A stretch of 27,026 nt of DNA, from assembly GCA_019648995.1 (NCBI GenBank), contig BLXT01002056.1, forward strand, positions 1,137,803 to 1,164,828, written 5' to 3'. Source of the stretch: Plakobranchus ocellatus (taxonomy: Eukaryota > Mollusca > Gastropoda > Plakobranchidae). The translations under genes and the position numbers were made by a program. Shown one piece after another: positions 1 through 12,346 of the stretch (positions are counted from its first letter, which is position 1; each line of letters starts with the position of its first letter). The notes below the pieces were generated by a model. It did no database searches. It saw nothing but the letters and a program-made list of their open reading frames with translations, and had not been told where the DNA came from.

Positions 1-3000
1 GGGGCTTTTTAATTAAAATCAAATTACTACAAGAAGTACTATTTTCTTAATTTTTCTTGATCTAAAAATGATTTTTTAGTTGTACTTGTAGCCTCTTCTA
101 AACTAATTTCAATCCATTGAATAATAATATACGAATAAAATTTCTCTAACTCATATAGAATTTACTTTATAAAATTGGGAGGCAAAAAAAAGATAATGTC
201 CTTCCAGTTCCAACAAAGAAAAATACTATTTGTGGTTAAAATGGATAGGCCTACTTTGTGAGATACTCAAAACAAATTATAGTTCATGAAATCGCATCGC
301 AAAAAATAAAAGTTTTGTTTTCTTCACGAGATTTACAAGTGGGTGAGAATTTGTATTATTTGCTTGGTTCATAGCAACCAAAAAATTAAATTTTTAGTTT
401 TCATTCAGGCCCCATCAGAAAATTCTTAAAAATTCTTAAAAGACGGTCAATCAGTCAGTGTTGGAGCAAGACAAGCTCTTGTGGCTAAATTTTACTTTAG
501 CTAGCTGCTATTTGATGACAATTTTCACCACTTTCTTTTTGCATTTACTAGTACTTATGTTACTTCAGCTAGCTGCTATTTGACAATTTTCACCACTCTC
601 TTTTTGCATTTACTAATACTAGTATAGTACTTATAATATTAAGTCCTAAATATTTTAAAAAGAGTCAGCTTTATTTGTGAAGGTTTTAATATTTAATGTT
701 CTTTTTTTATCATTTGTTTAAAAGTATCTAAGTTAAGTGAAAAAAAATGTTTTTTGTATGGAAATGTACCCTTGGAGAAGTAGCTTTTCTTTTTTATCCT
801 GCCATCAAAAGTTTAAGCAATTGGAAAAAACCAAAGTAAAAAAAATGGAAAAGCAGGACAAACACTTTGGATAAAGTGTTGATCTTGATCGGCAAGTGTA
901 CTATAAAGTGGTGAATATCAATGAAACTCACAAAGATCACATAACAGGACAGTTCTAGTGGACTAGTGTAGTGTAATCTGAATTCAAATGCTGGTGGCAA
1001 ATTATTCCAGAGGTATTAAGTTTATGTTTCTGTCAATTGTCATCAATTTTGAATTATATGTTTTGCCATAGGAGCACTACTTTAGTTACAGTTACATGAA
1101 CTCCCTTATTATTCCCCTGGGCAAACCAACAGTTTTACCAATTCACCTGTAACAAGCACAAAACACACTGGAAGGCCTACTCTACTGTAAAGGTTTTTTT
1201 TTTTAAATATACACTGTACTTTTTACTACAGTGATATTTTGCACACAAAAAATTGTACTAAATTTTAGTCAAAATACATATTCAATATGTAGTATAATAT
1301 ATGCATTTTCTCAAGTCTGCCACATGTTAATTATTTTTTAGGTGGTTTTCTTAATTGATGATGTGCAATGAAAGAAAAAACTGCAGTCTCTTTTTTTGCT
1401 GGTACTAGTGGTAGCATTAGCTTTAGATATTTCCCTTATTTTAAAAATTGTTACAAATCTTACCATGCCAGACAAAAAAAAAACTATTTTATTTGTTTTT
1501 CCTGGCAACTCTCCATAAACAGGAAGTGTGCACTGAAGGAAAAATAAAATCTCTTTATACTCTATTTATGAAACACTTGTACATTGCAGAAAAACTTAGA
1601 AATTTATCTTCCCACATGACATGGTATCATATCAAGCTATAGAGAATAATTTCACATCTGCCTAGTTGGAATCATCCAGGTTAGTAACCTAAGGATCAAT
1701 AATATCAATACATGTACACTCTAACAGAAAAATGCACATCTACTGATTACTTTATTACTATTGAGGTTTTATTTTTACATAAGCATCTAATGTTTACACT
1801 AATTCTAGCTTTTCTCACCATATATTTAGTCTATAAATTTGCATCGATGTAGCATTTCAATTTATTAGAAGGACCACTACCCTTTTCAATATTCAGGGTA
1901 CAAGTCCACTTCATGCATTCCGATGATTCCCACAGCTCTGGCTCCCTCAGTGAAGAGTGCATTTTTTTCTGTGCTTGAGCCAGAGCATAATGTGTAATGA
2001 ACCAGGGGTTTTTTGTATTTTCATAATCAGTTGCAGTTTATGTAATGATTACAATTCAGCTTTCATTTAGTTTGGGATGCTTTCAGTGACTGGATTCAAT
2101 CATTATTTCACAATTTAATAAAGAGCCTGCTTTAAATTTAAACATCCTACACTAGATGTATAGGCTTGTTACATACTGCGTTCGTTTTTTGCACAAGATC
2201 AAAAATGTCTGCAGGGCTTATAGAGATTAAAATTGTGATTTTAATTGAATGGTGACATCATTGCAAAGCTTTTTCACAATAAGCAAATTATATTGCTGTG
2301 TTCTGCTTTTCTCGAACATAAAAATATTTCTTTTACTGGAGTGAGATTCCTGCACTTTCATTTTTAAGCAATGTCAAAACAAAGTTGTGAATTATTAACT
2401 GCACAAAAAAAAATGCAACACAGGTATCAGGCCTATGCTACCTGTATTTCAGGGTCAGAGATCATAGTCCATGAACAGGCCTTACAGATCTAACCCATTT
2501 TGCAATCCTGATTGAATAAGATGATTAGCTTTCCTTGTAAATTCTATACTTCACAGCCCAATAATTATGTTTGTGATGATGGCATCACACACTCTGTCAG
2601 TGTCAAGCTGATAATGACAAAGATTGTTTGCTAAGTGCTAAGTAAAATGTTAAACTCATATTTTGAAAACCATTGCTGTGCATCTATGCCATTTTTCCTT
2701 TTTTGCTCTCCTCTTCATTGTTAATTCAAACACTGATTTGGTTAAACAGACTATCCGCATGTCAAAATTCACTTAATTGGTAACCTGGAGCAGTTATATT
2801 AAGCCCATTTGAATTCTCTATACATCTCTTAATGGAGTGTTTACCTGCAAGCCATTCTCGTTGCATCATATAGATTTGACATTCCTACTTTTTTGACAGA
2901 TTAAATTTAATCTATTTTAGTATAGCGTCATTCCTTGTAAAATGTTACCTCAGAGTCATTTAAAAAAATTTATCAAAGTGAAATGAAAATTTTCCAAGCT

Positions 3001-3989
3001 ATAGTATTTTGATTGCTATGACATTTTCTGTTTCCTTCTGTAATCATATGACTTGGCAGACATCTTGAAAATAAGCTGACGTGGAGAAATGAAAATGCAA
3101 AGAAATTGAAATCTTTTTGTTCCATCACTTACTCATAGTTTACGCTGTATAAGGTTTAAAAATGGCAATACATTTTTTTTGTTTGAAAAAGAAAAAACAT
3201 TTCTGCCCTGTGATATAAAAAATACTATCACAAGTTGCATCAATTTAGAGAAATTTGAACATTAGTACATATGTAAAATCTGAGTGACCTTTTCTGTCCC
3301 ATCAGTAACCGACCTTGAATAAGGTCATAAAATAACTTAAGCAATCAAATTTAATAAAAATGTTTAGAGACATCTCACACATTCCTTCTTTGTGTTGAAT
3401 TTGTCAGAGATAAAGTGAATCACTCAAACTATGCTCTGATTGTCCCATCAGTTACCGTGGAATGACCCTTATTTACTTACACTATGGTATAACACAAATC
3501 ATGTTTAATCTCTTTTTCTGCCCTTTAAAAAAAGACAATGAAAGAAAATTCCCTTGAAAAGACTACAGAATTGTGTATGTCAAAGAGCATACTCGATTGT
3601 AAGAGTGACAGCTATTACTCTCCCTCTCAATGATAGTTGATAAACATGTAATTCATAAAACCTGTCATAGTTTACTATGTGCCAATGAATAATTATTTTT
3701 CGGCTGGAAATGAACAGTAGAATAATCTCTAGGTAAATTCATATGAGAGCAAATGGGATTAAGTTAAGCAGAGTTCATTTCAGCATAAATTGGGTTTTGC
3801 AAGATTATTTTTATTTTTACTGCTAAACTTACTCTAAACTGCTATCAAACCAGTATTTTTCATACCATTTTTTGTAGTAACATGTAGAGAATTTCACCTA
3901 AGGTTTCCCTGGTACCTCAGTTTTTGTTTCTTCTTTTTACCTATAAAATTACTCTCTAATCAATATCACATATCAATGTGCATTCACAG
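1..3989. other. AT-rich noncoding stretch, no gene recognised
   Basis: All reading frames are short and low in complexity, and no frame shows a protein family I recognise. Some parts (about 1860-2650) are less AT-biased and could be conserved noncoding DNA or part of a distant untranslated region, but nothing in the sequence proves this. The only clear structure is the direct duplication at 499-622. Confidence 0.5.
499..622 (+). repeat. Two-copy direct tandem duplication
   Basis: Two adjacent copies begin with AGCTAGCTGCTATTTG, at 499 and at 567, and continue through ATTTTCACCACT and CTTTTTGCATTTACTA. The second copy has lost three bases (TGA) after TATTTG and has a few substitutions. The period is about 68 bases. 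It looks like a simple local duplication, with no coding content. Confidence 0.85.
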
Positions 3990-3993
3990 TTAA

Positions 3994-4366
3994 CACCTAA
4001 AAGACCATTGAGGAGAATACTCGAGAAAAAAAAACACAATCATAGAAGACCGTCGACGTATATACTCACACAAAAGTACCCAGCCATAAAGGACCAGTGA
4101 TGAATATTCTGGCAACAGCTAGTCCACTACTTCATTCCAATCCAAAATATTCTTTGTCTAGACCTTATTTTTCTATTTCCGGCCCAGTCGAAACAAAACA
4201 CTTTTGTTATCCATTTGCAGGCGTGGGTATACAAACAAAGGATTTGCATTATAGTCTTATCCCTATTGTGTAAAAGACATAATTTCTATCAAAAGGTCAG
4301 GGGGGTACCAGTCCTGGTCTGGCGTGGCAGGGATAACTCTAGGTGGCAAAGCCGGTCCTTAAGGTG
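3994..4366. mobile_element. piggyBac-like MITE with TTAA target duplication
   Basis: The element is 373 bp and is flanked on both sides by TTAA (3990-3993 and 4367-4370). Its ends form an imperfect terminal inverted repeat: CACCTAAAAGACC at the left and the reverse complement of CACCTTAAGGACC at the right, 11 of 13 identical. TTAA target-site duplication is the hallmark of the piggyBac superfamily. There is no usable reading frame inside, so this is a non-autonomous copy. The GC content is higher than in the surrounding DNA, consistent with an inserted element. Superfamily assignment rests on the TTAA and end structure only. Confidence 0.7.
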
Positions 4367-4370
4367 TTAA

Positions 4371-7300
4371 GTCTCTGACTCTGAGGTTTTGATATAAATC
4401 CCCTATTTTATTTTTAGTGCTCCTGCGTATTCACAATCACTTTGATCAGTCTTTTTCTTAAGACATGATACACTTATGACTCCCAGTCCCACTGCTCCAC
4501 CTTGGACTTGTAACAACACAACATCAATTAAAACATGCATGATTGAGAAAGCTATAGACATAAGGAAATGAGTACTATACTCTTTGCTTATACAAACCTT
4601 TAAATAACAGATTTCTTTCCACTTATTCATTATTCTAATTCTACAAGTGTTTAGGCATCTTAACAAAACATCAATTTTTTTTTTTTCCAGTGTTGTGCTT
4701 CTATTTTTAATTGTCACTCATTGTGTAACATGACGAGGCTTAAATTATTTTGTTTGTCATCAGTCATCTGTCAGATTTGTTCTCGAGGGTCGATCAGTTG
4801 TACTCAACTGTTTGATCTTTGCATCATACTGCTATATAAAACCTTATAAGTTTTAAAAATGGAAACTATTTCCAACTTTTATGGATCATTCTAACTCATA
4901 AGAGCTAAAGTTTCACTAATTTTAATCTTTACTACATCAATAGCATGGTATACATTTAAGCATGCAGAGCACAACATCCATTTTAAAAGATTAAACATAT
5001 GTTTGACATTACCTGCAATAGCCATAACTTCAGAAGCTCACAAAAAACACAAAAAAATATATACATATAAACGCATATATAATATTATAAAAATGTGTTT
5101 TAAAATGTCTAATTAAAAATTTTAGGGAGACAGTCGCTGCAGATTACAAGGGGTTCATCTCCCCCCCCCCTCAAGTTATTAGTGAACATGTGAACATCCT
5201 CATGAATTTACTACATTTTACAGTAGTGCAGAAGCAATTCAAAATACATGAGGCATCCTACAAAAGTTGATGCATGGGGACATGGTGACAAAATAAAAAA
5301 TACTTAATCCACTTCAGAATATGGTTACTATGCAAAGATATTACTCAACTTTATATTTTTAAAAGGAAAAAGGTTAAAAAAATTTACTTGAGTTAATGTT
5401 CAGTTTCATCTAATCCTAGACATAATTCATAACAAAACCCTTCTCTGGTGCCTAAATTGTACAAACTTCAAAATATGTGCAAATGGTTGGAGGATTGAGA
5501 ATACCCTTTCCATAAAATCTAGGGACAGTCTTAAAGGCTTTCAAGCAAAAACATGCTGTGATGTGTTATATGCGGGTCGGTCCAGTGCATGAGAGTTAAT
5601 TTTTCATAAATTTTCTGAAAGTTTTGTAAAAAAATTGAGAAACTTCATCTTGTGTTTAGATAAATGTATCATATACAGTTAAAAGTTTCCATTGGTTACT
5701 TTCCAGACAAATGACAAAAAAATATCATTGACCGGACATAACATTTACAAAACAAAATTATGTTAGAAGAACACATAATTGAGAAATTAGTTACAGATGT
5801 AATAATTTCAAGAGGTTCTTATTGATATTTTTCAATTGAACAAGCCATTTGATCACTCGAAACAAAATCATTTTTCTTTAACTGAGAGCAGCGTAAAAAA
5901 ATAAAACTGAAAATTATTGTTTTCAGAATTACACCTATTAAATCAGGCCTGAAGTCTTGGAAAATATTTTGAATCGTTATGTTCTGATTGTATTTTCATT
6001 GAGATATGAGAACACAGAAAAAAGGTTTAAATTGGAACAGTGAAAATCACAAAATTATTATCTGCTTTATGAGACCCTTCTAAAATGTCTAAATCTGGAT
6101 CCAGAGTGAGATCTTTGCTTACTCAGCAAGGTTTTGAGTTCTTTCTTTGAAAAACATACTCCTTAATTTTGACAGTTTTTTATATATACAAGCAAAATTA
6201 ACTCTTTCAATTTCGACATAACATATTTATAATAAAATGGCCATTGTGACATTCCTTTGCGTTTACATGAAATCATTTTAGGCGGCTGCTCATGGTCAAG
6301 GTGAATCAAGATCAAGAATCACACAAAATCATTCACAGATGCTACTTAAATCTTTGTTGGCTACAGCTTTAATCCTACTTAATAATAGGGTTTGATCAGT
6401 AGACGGACATATCCTACGATGCATTATCCCACATATAACACTCCTTTGACCATTCACAAAATAAGTTTATTTACTGATGCTTGAAGATTGCCATGATCAC
6501 CCCTTTAGTGTGGCCATTTTCACACGTGAAATCAGATTTTGCACTGGATCAAGCAATACAATAATCTATTTTGATACTCAAATCAGAAACACTTGAGTAA
6601 GTGGTTGAGTTTATAAATTTATAATCACCAACATGTGAATCAAAGATGACAACTGGCCCTAGGAAAAAAAGTTATACTGCACAACACCATGCAAATTCAC
6701 TGAGAGAAGAGGATTTTTCATACATAACATTTTGCACTTTGCAAAACGTTTCACATAACACAACTCAAACTATCTAGTCTATCTCTTAAACCATTTTTCA
6801 TCATGAAAAAATTTGAATTCTTAAAAAAACAATTATTGTTTGCACAAATTTTGTGTTGAATGGATTAAAGCACGTAATGAAAAATTTTTAGGAATGCCTT
6901 GTTTATTACATTTACTCCTTCATTTATATTCATCAAACGAAGTTAACAAAAGAATAATTCAATGTAAAATCTGAAATGTAATTAAAACCATCAAGAAATC
7001 TGGTTCATTGAGAGCATTTGGCTGGAAATAAAGAAAAAAATTGATTACACTCAACATTAAAATCTGCTTTATGCTGTTCTTAAACAGATGAAGAGTAATG
7101 TGGCATTACAGTAGTTTCTCAATCCTATATCAGCAGAGTATGATAAAGTAATAAATTTACATGAGTATTCAATATGGAGCACATGCATGAAAATTATTAA
7201 ATAAAACATAACTTTTATTTATTTTCATTTGTAATGGTAACATATTAAAAATATTGTGTAAACAAAAGCTTTCATGCAGATTTATAATGGGGTGGAAAAG

Positions 7301-8655
7301 GTGGCTTTGATGTGTTATCTACATTACAAACATTACAGATTCTAAAAAGTTTATCTTTCTAAGGAATTTCAAAAACTGGGGCGGGATGTAATTTTATTTT
7401 TAGAAGTTGCCTTAATACAGTGATTTACTTTAATGCGCCACAATAGACAAAAACTATGGGCCAATAATATTCAGGAGACATAACTTGCAACATGTTTTAC
7501 ACCTTCAAGAGGAAAACAAATAAAAAAAGCATGACATGCATGAATTTCACACTGGTATGAATTTCACACAATGTATAGCAGTAAAAGAACAATGGGAAAA
7601 ACATCTCACTAATTTAAAAAGTTTTTTGACAATGAATAATATCTTTAGCAATATTTTTCTTTTCAGAAAATTCTGACTGAAAAAAAAGTATACACAGAGG
7701 TTACGAATAAAATAAAAAAAAATGTTTTTTTTTAGGTTTTTTTTAATCAATTTTACAAAAAGCTACTTGCAAAATCACAAAGTATGTTAATCTAGACTGC
7801 TAATCCTTATAAAAAAAAAAAGTGTTTATAAGCAACACATTATTAAGCAAATGCCAAATAGAGTGATAGCAAAAAGAGTGAGTTAACAAAACCAACTGAC
7901 AAGGATAGAGAGAGAAAGAAATGTATAAACTATCTTTTGAATAATATAGATGGAAATTAGAAGTCCTGTGTAATCGTTTTGCATAATATAGTATTGTAGC
8001 CTCTTACTTTAGAGCTTGGCCCAAGATTCTTTCTTTACTTCTACCTCAAACTTATGTGACTATAGTGTTTTTTTCAGTTTGGGGCTATGAAAGTTTCAAT
8101 CCAGTCAATGAATTGTTATTTGGGTTGGTGTTGTACAAACTGTTCTCTGCTCTGATTTCAAAATTCCCTGCCTCAAGTTTACGATAAAAACTAAAATTAC
8201 AGTATCACCAGTTTAACAAACAGGATTTTTTGCTTACAATAATGGATTCTATGCCCAACATTAGTGTATCAGCAATACAGCCTAACACACAGATCCTTTT
8301 GTCAATACATCAACAGAAAATACAAAAACAATGGCTAGACATAACTTTTAAGTTCAGAAGTCATGAGAAAATGAGATTGTTTGCCTTGCTTTACTATAAA
8401 TTTTTAGATGAATATGTTACACTGTGAATAACAATGAATAATGAGGGTGGGTTCAACACTATTCTATTGGGCAAATGAAGAACCAATAAATCCATCAACT
8501 GGCATTCACTGCAGAAAAAATTCCTAAATATTTAAGGCTTAAACGCAACGTCACATATTCATCATAATGTTGCTGCAGAGAGTGATATTCAAAAAATTTA
8601 TAGTGAAGCAAGGCATATCCACATAGATTAGTGGATATTAATAAAAAACCTATAA
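4371..8655. other. AT-rich noncoding stretch downstream of the TM6SF gene
   Basis: No exon, RNA gene or transposon protein is recognisable. A minus-strand open frame of 104 codons at 4403-4717 is lysine-rich and resembles nothing I know. A run of ten C at 5161-5170 and several A/T homopolymers are present. Part of the stretch nearest 8655 may be transcribed if the TM6SF 3' UTR is long. Confidence 0.45.
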
Positions 8656-8661
8656 TTTATT
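8656..8661 (-). other. Candidate poly(A) signal for the TM6SF transcript
   Basis: AATAAA on the minus strand. Scanning downstream from the stop codon at 9638, this is the first canonical hexamer I find, which would give a 3' UTR of about 1 kb (8640-9637). The DNA is AT-rich, so the hexamer could be chance, and other AATAAA words occur further downstream. No transcript evidence is available. Confidence 0.25.
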
Positions 8662-9637
8662 GAAGTCAATGGATTCAAGGGCAAGCCACAAAGTCAAACG
8701 CATCAGAAAAAACATAAAAGAGTGGATCCTTTGTGATATATTTTTTTTAGTAGGCTGCTATATGTGCATATAAAAAGTGTAAAAATTAAAATAGCAAACT
8801 AACATGGGAAGCTAAAGAAATCTGTATAAAACACGATATATCTATATATACATATTTACACTATCCCAAAACAAGAAAAAATTATACAAAATTGTCACAA
8901 ACGAATCAACTTCAGTGGGGTTCATTCAGATTATGAATTGATGCATAACTTTAGTTTTAGAGAAAAATTTGTCAGGGATATTTAGTTCCTAAATGTTATT
9001 GTGCTGCCTTTTCAACAAGTAACATCAAACTGGGTGTATAAACTCCAAAGAAAGATACAATATGCAGGACCTTAAGCACCAGTTTCATGTATAATGGGTT
9101 GTAAAAACATGAATTATGAAGAGAAGAAATATAAGAAAGAAATATTTTATAGATATGTAGTCCAAATCTGAAAAAAAAAAGACATAGCTGAAGACAAAAA
9201 ATATGAAGAACGGATCTTTAAAACTTCGTATAGCTTGTTTATCCTAAGAACACACAACAAAACAAGGTTTACAAAAACTAGTCCAGCACACTGCATATCA
9301 TTTGCTAGATTTTTACATTTGCTAAACCTACAATGTTTAGCCGAGCCAACGAATGTAAAGATATAATGTATTTTTTTTTCTTAAAATCTTTAAAGTAGTG
9401 TAATTACTGAAAAAAAAAAAAAAAATTGGCACAATTTCTTTATCATTTCTAAAATTGGACTAATTGTAATCCACTTTTTTTTTTACCAGAGTATAAAATT
9501 TATATTTGTAATACTTATAGACTTCCCTAAAAAATATTTGTTTTTAAATTGTACCACGAAAAGAGGCTTTCTCTATTATCAATATACCTGGGTTTGATTT
9601 AACCAACTCTAGGAAAATTGGTTTTCTCTGTTGGAAC

Positions 9638-9913
9638 TTAATTTTCTTTTCCTTCCAGTTTCCACTCTTTCTTATGATAAATGCGAGCTGGCTTTCTAAC
9701 TATGTCCCCAACTAGGTACTTAGGAGTTGCTAGATCCACAGTATATGTACGTCCATGGTTCTCTGGGTCTCGCAAACACCACAGGGCAAATAATTGTGGC
9801 ACAACCAGCATCAGGATATTAATAGACCAGAAAGCAAGGCCAGGCACGCCAGTCATAGCAGGTCTCATATTTGCAGAAGTTCTCTTGTTAAGGGCACCAG
9901 CAATGTATGTAAA
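9638..9913 (-). CDS. TM6SF exon 8 (terminal, with stop codon)
   Basis: Acceptor GGCTCAG ends at 9914; 91 codons and TAA. It opens FTYIAGALNKRT, aligned with human FSHIGASLHART, then a final helix of which LMLVVPQLFALWCLRDPE is the family's last conserved block. The C-terminal tail of about 45 residues is polar and basic (VRKPARIYHKKEWKLEGKEN) and longer than in vertebrate proteins. It does not end in a canonical KKXX or KXKXX retrieval signal. Confidence 0.93.
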   Translation of the reverse strand, partial: FTYIAGALNKRTSANMRPAMTGVPGLAFWSINILMLVVPQLFALWCLRDPENHGRTYTVDLATPKYLVGDIVRKPARIYHKKEWKLEGKEN

Positions 9914-12302
9914 CTGAGCCTGTGTGTGTTTAGAGGAAAATATGCATTAGGTTTCAGTTCTAAAAATCTATACCTAAAATTGAGTTACTCATACAGAATA
10001 CAAAAATGCATGTTACAACTTCTTTACCAAAAGAAAAATTTCATATTTTGTTAATTTATATAGTGGGAAGAATGCATACTATCAAATTTGTAGAGAAAGA
10101 AAAAAGAGACATCATATATATCAAACACCTAACTTTTATTATCATTCAAATTACCTCATGTAAACAGAGAAAAAATTTGTAATGAAATCTGTGTGTAATG
10201 GAGAATGAGAAAGAACAGGGCAAAAGGAGAGTATAATAGCATAACTGAGAGGCTAGACAAAGGTAGAAGACAAGGCCAAACCAGTTACCAGCAACCTAAG
10301 ATTTTGAAAGAAGAGGATATGGTCAAGAAAAAAATCTGTTGCAGCTGTCTATCTAGCTAGTCAGGTGTTACTTCGGAAATAACTGAGAAACCTGTTTTTG
10401 ATTGTTCACAGAAGCCAATTAAAAGAAATTCCAAATAGACAAAACAAATGCCAATATGGATAAAAGCAATGACCATGTAGCACTTACTACAGAAACAACT
10501 GCTCTAAATGACCTCAGACAGCAGATGAGGATGAAACCATCAATATCAGTAAAAAAGTTCTATGCAGTCTAAGGGACTTAAAAAAGTGAATTTCACAGGA
10601 GCCTTATTAGTGCCCATCCAACAAATGGAGAATAGAAAGGGAGGGGGAAGGAGGAGTATCCAAAACTTTAAGACATGGACCAGATTTCAATGCCAAAAAT
10701 AATTAGCTTGCATAAAAAATTTATTTTCTAAATTTCTTTAAAGAAATGTTTTTTTCACTTTATTTCCATAACTGTTCTCCAGCCCTGACTTGCAGACAAG
10801 TTAACAAGTTATGTAAACAAGGTCCTCAAATTTATAGGTGCCATGAAACTTGAAAGACTAAAAATGTCTGAAGAAAGAAGCAATTGTAATTTGAGCAATG
10901 CTTAGTCCTTCAAGGATATTTTCTCAGCTCACCTGTGCAGCAGCTCCTCCATGGACCAGGGACCAGTCAGCCATCCAGTGCTGGCCAGGATACAGCAGAC
11001 CATACATGGTAATAGGCCAGATAGAAATACAAGTAAGCCAGTGCCTGGGCAAAGAAAATTGATTTAGTTCAAACAATCAGAGAAAAGAAAAGAAAAAATC
11101 CAAAAGCTATCAATATGACATTTACTTAGCTTTCAAAATATTCACATAATTTATGCTATACATAACAAATACTCAAGTAAAAAATTTTTTTGTAAATAAG
11201 ACAGTTGTGGAAGAATCCTTTTCAATAAAAAACAAAATTTTGAAAATTAAGGGGAAAAAAAAAACGAAAACAGAAATGGAAAAGAAGATTCTTATTGCAG
11301 AATTTTTTTTCAACTTGAAAACAAAATGTTCTTTCACAATAAAAAAAAAGCAACAACTTTGAGAAATAAAAGCTTTTTTTTCGTATCATATAGTACTGTT
11401 GCAGTAAGGGTTGTCATTATTCCCGCAAAAAAGATTAAAGAGAAATTTATTATTATTCTACTGGATGCACAGAAATACTCCTATAAAAATCTTAAGTTAA
11501 AATGCTCTCTTTGCAGCTTAGGCAGGCAGCAGCCCAGTTAGAAGAAGAGAGAACAGGCGCCATATTGGCATTAATAGGAGAATTTATAGTATTTTTATGT
11601 AATTTAAGATTTTACGATAAATGGTGCTGCGCTCTATACTCATCGGTGTATTCTATTTTTCCTCCATGACCTAATGCCCAGTAGCCTGAATTTTGTACAA
11701 CATATTATCATCATATTTAATGATGTGTTTTCTTTGGCACCACTATGCTACATAGAAATGCTTTCTCAATTAAGCATTCTTTATTTTCTTCAACAGCTAA
11801 TGAACACAAACTTTATTTTGCTATTTCCTAGCTTGTATCTTTGCTGTTGCAAATGTTATTGTTATAATTTACAGCGTACCAAAGCTATTATTATAAAGGC
11901 AACAAGTTTTATGTGAATTTATTATCATTTTACTTTGTAAATTCCTTTCTATAAATTTCTTGTTGGCAACTAAATTCTTCTTCTTTACTGTTTCGTCTAG
12001 GATTTGCAATCTATTTTCACATTGCAGCACAAGAAAAATAAACTAAGGAATCTATGTGATGTGACGTATATTTATTTCACTCTTCATATTGCAGCACGAG
12101 AAAAATAAACCAAGAGAAGATAATCAACATGACATATCTCTAATATATTCTTCATACTGCTGAGCGAGAAAAATTAAAGGAAAATATAGAGAGAGGGAAG
12201 CACAAGAAGCAAAAGGTAGAGAGAGGGAGAGAGAGATATTTTTACAGAGAAAAAAAGTAGAGGCAGAGGAGGCAAAAAGGACAAAAAACAAGAAACAAAA
12301 AA

Positions 12303-12346
<44 letters not shown>

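Noticed and set aside
4403..4717. Minus-strand 104-codon open frame
   Set aside because: Longest frame in the left half outside repeats, but no recognisable domain, no clear splice context and ordinary lysine/isoleucine-rich AT-driven composition.
9681..10054. Plus-strand open frames over TM6SF exon 8
   Set aside because: Antisense shadows of the conserved exon; the minus-strand frame carries the family motifs and splice site.
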